A stretch of DNA of 64,000 nt, taken from the NCBI RefSeq assembly GCF_030464345.1, contig NZ_VCYH01000006.1:124001-188000 (forward strand), given 5' to 3'. The notes beneath the pieces are model-generated. The model was not told the DNA's origin. It made no database searches and was given only the letters and a program-made list of their open reading frames with translations. Every line of letters begins with the position of its first letter. Position 1 is the stretch's first letter. This stretch comes from Methanoculleus frigidifontis. GTDB taxonomy: Archaea; Halobacteriota; Methanomicrobia; Methanomicrobiales; Methanoculleaceae. A program made the position numbers and the translations under genes. Shown here one piece after another: positions 59,072 to 64,000 of the stretch.

Positions 59072-59385
59072 ATCCCGGTGGGCACATTTAACGTGCCTGG
59101 CAATTATTTTATTATTTATATAATATTCTTTTCTCCGGGAACTCAGCCGCATCACTGTGCCGTCAGAGATACTTTTTTATATGATTGTGATGCTCTCCCC
59201 CATCACCCTGGTGTCAGCCGGGGAGCGGCAACCGGAATCACCATATGCGTTGTTCTGTACGCGGTATCGGGCGAACAGTACTGTCTGCTCTCCCGAGGTG
59301 ACCCGGCACGTCTGGCTGTACAACCGCCCGCACCACCGTGTGAGGATGCACAGGGGGGAACGCTCTCATGCATGGTGATCAAAAG
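59072..59385. promoter_or_regulatory. AT-rich leader region of the surface propeller protein gene
   Basis: Two plus-strand TATA-like elements are present, ATTTATATAAT at about 59114-59124 and CTTTTTTATATG at about 59172-59183, predicting leaders of roughly 180-240 bases before ATG 59386. A short frame at 59157-59378 shows no features of a gene. GGTGATC at 59374-59380 is the likely ribosome binding site. Confidence 0.45.
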
Positions 59386-62300
59386 ATGTCACGACACAGA
59401 GAAACGGCTCTATTATGCATAGCTCTTCTGGCAGCCGGCCTGATTCAGCCGGTTTTCGCCGCATCGACGGACTTCGGTACCGAGACGCCTGTATGCACGG
59501 CCTCCGGGTGGCAGGTCATGCCCCGGATCGACGGTGACCTGGTTGTCTGGGCTGATTATCGCAACGGCAACTGGGATGTCTATCTTGCCGACCTGTCGAC
59601 CGGGACGGAGAAGCGGGTCACGGCAAATTCCGCCAACCAGACCTCTCCGGCGGTCTCCGGGAACAGGATTGTCTGGGAGGACGACCGGCACGGCAATCTG
59701 GATATTTATCTGTACGACCGTTCTACCGGGAAGGAAACACGGATAACCGATGAGACGGCCAGCCAGTGGCACCCGGTCATCGAAGGCGACCGGATCGTCT
59801 GGTACGATGTCAGGGGCGCCGATCTGAACCTCTATCTCTACGATATCGCTTCGGAGACGGAGACGCGTATCCCCTGCAGCCCCGTGACGGAGTGGTGGCC
59901 GGCCGTCTCCGGCGACCTGGTGGCCTGGGAGGACGACCGGCACGGCAACGGGGATATTTATCTGTATGACGCCGCGACACAGACCCAGCAGCGCATCACC
60001 ACGAACACAGCCCGGCAGGCCTATCCTGCGCTCTCCGGCGGCATTGTTCTCTGGGAAGATGAGCGGAACGGCAACGCCGATATCTACCAGTTTGACCTTG
60101 CAACCGGCACCGAAACACGAATCACTACTCATTCCGCCTCGCAGGTCTCGCCCGCGATAGACGGTGACCTGATAGCCTGGGAGGACCGGCGGGCCGGCAA
60201 CTGGGATATCTGTCTCTACAACAGTGCCACCAATACCGAAGTGATGATCACGGACGAGAGCGCGAACCAGTGGTTCCCGTCGGTCTCGAAAAACCGGGTC
60301 GTCTGGGAAGACCTCCGCAGCGGAGCTGGGGACATTTATCTCTTCACCGTCGCCGGCGGCGGCAGCCCGACGGCATCGTTCAGTGCTACGCCGCGGTTCG
60401 GTGAAGCGCCTCTCACGGTTCAGTTCACCGACAGATCGAGCGGCAGCCCGACATCGTGGAGCTGGGACTTTGAGAATGACGGTATCATCGACAGCACCGA
60501 CCAGAACCCACAGCACACCTACACGGCGGCAGGGGACTACACGATTACCCTGACGGCAACGAGCGCCGGCGGCTCCGACACGGGTACGCGGACCAAATAC
60601 ATCCGTGTCACCGCCCCGCCCCTCCCGACCGCTGCCTTCGATGCGAACGTTACCGGCGGTGCAGCGCCGCTCACGGTGCAGTTCGCCGATCGGTCGGCAG
60701 GGGATCCGACGGTGTGGTCGTGGGACCTCGGTGACGGATCGGTCTCGAACGAGACAAACCCCGTACACACCTACACTGCCGTCGGCACCTACACAGTATC
60801 GCTGACGATCGAAAACGAGCTTGGGAACAGCACGGAGGAGAAAACCGGCTACATCACCGTCGCAGAGTATCCAAAAGCGGCGTTCGCTGCGAACGTGACC
60901 GGCGGCGCCGCCCCGCTTGCGGTTCAGTTCACCGATCGTTCAACCGGAGCGCCGGTATCGTGGTTCTGGGATTTCGGTGACGGCGCGACCTCGGAAGAGC
61001 AGAACCCGGTTCATGTGTATGCGGAAGCAGGCACCTATACCGTCGCCCTGACCGCAGCCAATGCGGCCGGGAGCGATACGGCGGATGCGGCCGACGCCAT
61101 CGCCGTGCTCGAACCGCCGGCAGCCTCTTTTACGGCGAACGTGACAGCAGGGCTTGTGCCGTTCGCAGTCCGGTTCAATGACACGTCGACCGGAAACCCG
61201 ACCTCATGGTCGTGGGACTTCGGCGACGGCGCGACCTCGGCGGAGGCAAATCCGGTTCACGTCTACACTGAGCCGGGCACCTACAACGTTTCCCTGACGG
61301 TTGCAAACGATATTGCAGATGATACTCTGGTCAGGAGCGGGTACATCGTTGCCGACGCTCCGCCCGTCGCTGCCTTCGATGCGGACGTGACGCTCGGTGC
61401 AGCGCCGCTGGTCGTCCAGTTCACCGATCGGTCGACCGGGAACCCGGACAGATGGAAATGGGATTTTGGTGACGGCCGTTCATCGATGAAGCAGAATCCC
61501 GTCCATACCTACACTGCCGTCGGCAACTACTCGGTCGCCCTGACGGTGACAAACGACTTCGGCAGCGTCACCGAAGAGGTGGTTGATTATATCTGTGTCG
61601 TGGCGCCGCCGTCCGCAAACTTCACGGCCGACCCTACGGCCGGCACAGCACCGGTCACCGTCACCTTCACGGATACCTCCGGCGGTATTCCGACCGGCTG
61701 GCTCTGGTATTTCGGTGACGGTGCGACCTCGACCGACCAGAACCCCGTCCATACCTATGCGGCGTCGGGGACCTATACGGTCTCTCTCAACGTTACGAAT
61801 CCCGCGGGGTCGGACTCTCTCGTGAAGGCCGATCTGGTAGCAGTTGCCCCGCCGCCGGCCACAGTCGTTCCATCCTCCGGTGGTGGAGGCGGAGGCGGCG
61901 GAGGAGGTGGCGGGGGGAGCTCCCGTTCCTTCGTGAGCGATACGACCCCTGTTCCCACGCCGACGCCGACACCCACCGCTGAGCCGGTGACCGATCTCGG
62001 CGTGAACACCTCCGGTCTGATGACCCGGTCGGTGCGGATCTCCTCGGACGACAACGTGACCATGCTGCAGCTTGATGAGGGTGTCCGCGCGACCGATGCC
62101 GCAGGCGCCCCCCTCTCGAGCATCACCGTGAACCGTATCGCGCCTGAAGATCTGCCACAGCTGCCCGGCGGGGCTACGCTGCTGGTTGCCGACTACGCCT
62201 ACCGGTTTGGTCCTGAAGGTGCGGTCTTCGACCCGGCCGTGCCGCTGACATTCGCCGTGCCTGAAGACGTATGGGAGGAGTACTCCGGCAGCGACGGCGG

Positions 62301-62592
62301 GTTTACCGTCCGCTGGTATGACCCGGGCAACAGGACATGGGAGGTTCTCCCGGCCGATCTGGATGGGGAAGCACGGACGATCGCTGTCAGGGTCTCGCAT
62401 TTCAGCACCTATGCGCTCTTCGGTGAATCACAGGCCGCCATCTCGCCCGATGCGGAATTTGCTGGATCCGTAGAGCAGATCTCCGGCGTGCACTCATCGG
62501 GACTGCCGTTTACGCAGATCGCCGTCGGCCTCTTCGCACTTCTTGCGCTCCTCGGCGGCGCATATCTCTATGTCGAGAAAAACCGACCCTGA
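59386..62592 (+). CDS. Surface protein with beta-propeller, six PKD domains and a membrane anchor
   Basis: A large exported protein of 1068 residues. After a signal peptide (ALLCIALLAAGLIQPVFA) there are seven repeats of about 42 residues with the pattern VxWxDxRxGNxDIYLYD, suggesting a seven-blade TolB-like propeller. Six PKD domains follow, each with FxDRSxGxPxxWxWDFGDG, to about residue 830. A run of 13 Gly, a Thr/Pro linker, a domain seen in Methanomicrobiales surface proteins, and a C-terminal membrane helix (IAVGLFALLALLGGAYLYVE) complete it. It is probably an adhesin or envelope protein. ATG 59386 has GGTGATC upstream; ATG 59368 is an in-frame alternative. Confidence 0.85.
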   Translation: MSRHRETALLCIALLAAGLIQPVFAASTDFGTETPVCTASGWQVMPRIDGDLVVWADYRNGNWDVYLADLSTGTEKRVTANSANQTSPAVSGNRIVWEDDRHGNLDIYLYDRSTGKETRITDETASQWHPVIEGDRIVWYDVRGADLNLYLYDIASETETRIPCSPVTEWWPAVSGDLVAWEDDRHGNGDIYLYDAATQTQQRITTNTARQAYPALSGGIVLWEDERNGNADIYQFDLATGTETRITTHSASQVSPAIDGDLIAWEDRRAGNWDICLYNSATNTEVMITDESANQWFPSVSKNRVVWEDLRSGAGDIYLFTVAGGGSPTASFSATPRFGEAPLTVQFTDRSSGSPTSWSWDFENDGIIDSTDQNPQHTYTAAGDYTITLTATSAGGSDTGTRTKYIRVTAPPLPTAAFDANVTGGAAPLTVQFADRSAGDPTVWSWDLGDGSVSNETNPVHTYTAVGTYTVSLTIENELGNSTEEKTGYITVAEYPKAAFAANVTGGAAPLAVQFTDRSTGAPVSWFWDFGDGATSEEQNPVHVYAEAGTYTVALTAANAAGSDTADAADAIAVLEPPAASFTANVTAGLVPFAVRFNDTSTGNPTSWSWDFGDGATSAEANPVHVYTEPGTYNVSLTVANDIADDTLVRSGYIVADAPPVAAFDADVTLGAAPLVVQFTDRSTGNPDRWKWDFGDGRSSMKQNPVHTYTAVGNYSVALTVTNDFGSVTEEVVDYICVVAPPSANFTADPTAGTAPVTVTFTDTSGGIPTGWLWYFGDGATSTDQNPVHTYAASGTYTVSLNVTNPAGSDSLVKADLVAVAPPPATVVPSSGGGGGGGGGGGGGSSRSFVSDTTPVPTPTPTPTAEPVTDLGVNTSGLMTRSVRISSDDNVTMLQLDEGVRATDAAGAPLSSITVNRIAPEDLPQLPGGATLLVADYAYRFGPEGAVFDPAVPLTFAVPEDVWEEYSGSDGGFTVRWYDPGNRTWEVLPADLDGEARTIAVRVSHFSTYALFGESQAAISPDAEFAGSVEQISGVHSSGLPFTQIAVGLFALLALLGGAYLYVEKNRP

Positions 62593-62912
62593 TATCCTCC
62601 TCACCTCTTTTCCACAAGCCCGTCGCCCGCTGGCTGCACGCGATGCTGATGCGCATGCTGCCAGCAATCCCCGCAGCTCGATAAAAACTGTTCAAATCTT
62701 CGAGGTATATTTTTAAAAATATAGTATCGCTGGGGGGCGACCGGGAGAGCAGGGCTATCGGCGCAATCTCTATATACTAGGTCCCGTATTATTCAGCACG
62801 AAGCGGCCTTTCGCACCGGGGAGATAATTGCGGCGCTCTGGAGCCGCGATTGGCCTATCCGCACAAATTTCCGGATATCCCTCCCGGTGTGCAGCGCTTC
62901 GGTGGTGACCCG
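62593..62912. promoter_or_regulatory. Intergenic region and promoter of the repeat protein gene
   Basis: About 320 bases. An AT-rich stretch (GGTATATTTTTAAAAATATAG) shortened here as 62703-62724 contains an inverted AT palindrome, and TCTCTATATACTAG at 62767-62780 is the best TATA element, predicting a start of transcription near 62800 and a leader of about 110 bases. GGTGACC at 62904-62910 precedes ATG 62913. Confidence 0.4.
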
Positions 62913-64000
62913 ATGACAACCCGAGATCCCTACTCCATTGCCGTGGCGGTGATGCTCACGCTCTGTCTGGTGCAGGCGGCGTTTGCAGAGGTTTCGGTCG
63001 GCAGGACGGAGCGGCATCCCGCCGTGCCCTCCTCGCGCTTCTCACCGGAGGATGCCGCCGTTCTGCCGCCGGTTCCCGAGTGGCAGGCGGCCTGCGGCGG
63101 CAGCGGCTGGGATGCCGGGGTGGATCTCCGGTCTACCGGAGATGGTGGCGTGATCGCGGTTGGGAGCAGCCGGTCGGACGACGGCGAGGTCTCCGGGAAC
63201 CACGGCCATACCGATATCTGGGTGGTGAAAATTGACGCCGACGGCACGCCTCTCTGGCAGCGCTGTCTCGGCGGCAGCGGTGATGACTACGCGGCAGGGG
63301 TGGCAGAGACTGTCGATGGAGGATATATTGCCGTTGGGACGACCTGGTCATGCGATGGTGACGTCTGTGGAAACCATGGTGGCTGTGATCTCTGGGTGGT
63401 GAAACTTGACGACAGCGGCACGCTTCTCTGGCAGCGGTGTCTCGGCGGCACCGGCCTTGATTCCGGTTCTGCGGTTCGGCCGTCCGCGGACGGCGGGTAT
63501 GTCATTGTCGGCTCCACGCTCTCGAGCGACGGTGACGTCTGCGGCAATCACGGGAGCAGCGACCTCTGGGTGGTGAAACTTGACGGTGGCGGTTCCCTCC
63601 TCTGGCAGGCCTGCCTCGGCGGCAGCGGTTATGACGAGGGCTGGGGCATTACAGAGACGGCGGACGGCGGGTATGTCGTGGTGGGCAGTGTCGCTTCGCC
63701 CGATGGGGATGTCTCCGGAAACCACGGGAGCAGCGATCTGTGGGTGGTGAACCTGGACGCCGCCGGCAATCTCCGGTGGAAAAGCGCGCTTGGGGGGAGC
63801 GGGGGTGATTACGGCTACGATATCTGCCGGACTGCTGATGGGGGATATGCCGTTGCCGGGATGACCGATTCGTGCGACGGTGATGTCTCCGGCAATCATG
63901 GTGCATGGGATGCATGGGTTGTGCGCCTGGATGCCGACGGAGACCTTCTCTGGCAGCGGTGCTTCGGCGGCAGCGATCTTGATGCGGCGAGGAGTATCCG
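62913..64000 (+). CDS. Secreted protein with 58-residue repeats, cut by window edge
   Basis: The frame is open from ATG 62913 to the end of the window (362 codons so far) and was not closed by a stop. A signal peptide (SIAVAVMLTLCLVQAAFA) is followed by at least five repeats of 58 residues (174 bases) of the form GNHGxxDLWVVKLDxxGxLLWQRCLGGSGxD...DGGYxxxG. Trp and Gly-Gly positions fit propeller-like repeats of extracellular proteins. Most likely another surface protein. GGTGACC lies just before the ATG. The C-terminus is unknown. Confidence 0.8.
   Translation, partial: MTTRDPYSIAVAVMLTLCLVQAAFAEVSVGRTERHPAVPSSRFSPEDAAVLPPVPEWQAACGGSGWDAGVDLRSTGDGGVIAVGSSRSDDGEVSGNHGHTDIWVVKIDADGTPLWQRCLGGSGDDYAAGVAETVDGGYIAVGTTWSCDGDVCGNHGGCDLWVVKLDDSGTLLWQRCLGGTGLDSGSAVRPSADGGYVIVGSTLSSDGDVCGNHGSSDLWVVKLDGGGSLLWQACLGGSGYDEGWGITETADGGYVVVGSVASPDGDVSGNHGSSDLWVVNLDAAGNLRWKSALGGSGGDYGYDICRTADGGYAVAGMTDSCDGDVSGNHGAWDAWVVRLDADGDLLWQRCFGGSDLDAARSI
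63137..64000 (+). repeat. Tandem 174-base coding repeats
   Basis: The GNHG codons recur with a period of 174 bases (for example 63198, 63372 and 63546), with third-position differences between copies, so the array is under selection for protein rather than freshly expanded. Confidence 0.7.

Noticed and set aside
1-64000. CRISPR arrays, insertion sequences, tRNA and rRNA genes
   Set aside because: No regular short direct repeats with spacers, no transposase motifs and no tRNA-like T-loop or cloverleaf sequence were noticed in the gaps; a dedicated tRNA or covariance search was not possible here.

Overview
The window is a stretch of a hydrogenotrophic methanogenic archaeon. It has moderately high GC, archaeal TATA promoters with oligo-T terminators, and the mcr, mtr, fwd, hdr and ftr genes. 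A polycistronic mcrBDCGA operon followed by mtr, an HdrABC-MvhD set with no mvhAG beside it, and PKD/beta-propeller surface proteins fit Methanomicrobiales (Methanoculleus-like). That placement is inference.

Layout. (1) 1-7921, plus strand: archaeal information-processing genes: aIF6, L18a/LX, prefoldin alpha, FtsY, SRP54, TrmY, Pus10, L21e, RpoF, a DUF655 protein, KsgA/Dim1 and a HemK2-type methyltransferase. (2) 7905-26202: accessory genes, mostly with their own promoters: a winged-helix-like protein, a molybdopterin oxidoreductase fused to a cysteine desulfurase, an EgtD-like methyltransferase, flavodoxin, a secreted Lon-type protease with a decayed duplicate, lipoproteins, a nuclease-like protein, a class II HDAC homologue, threonine ammonia-lyase, an ECF transporter whose S component is fused to two ATPases, and a P-loop-less translational GTPase homologue. 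(3) 26418-37128, minus strand: mcrBDCGA, then mtrEDCBAF-(A-G)-H, where mtrG is fused to a near-identical second copy of the MtrA corrinoid domain. (4) 37471-47165, minus strand: fwdG-fwdF-hdrC-hdrB-hdrA-mvhD-fwdD-fwdB-fwdA-fwdC, joining the first and last redox steps of methanogenesis. (5) 47958-48863: ftr. (6) 49589-58196: nine overlapping genes: an MMP11-like gene, MMP11, a radical SAM protein, a TPP-dependent decarboxylase-like protein, AksA, AksD, AksE, an unrecognised protein and AksF. This looks like a coenzyme B operon holding candidates for its unassigned steps. (7) 58223-64000: endonuclease IV and two large secreted repeat proteins, the second cut by the window edge.

Together, Fwd, Ftr, Mtr, Mcr and Hdr cover CO2 reduction to formyl-methanofuran, formyl transfer, sodium-pumping methyl transfer, methane release and heterodisulfide reduction; the aks operon supplies the precursor of the thiol cofactor used by Mcr and Hdr. 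The mch, mtd, mer, frh, fdhAB and mvhAG genes are not in the window. I saw no CRISPR array, insertion sequence, tRNA or rRNA gene.
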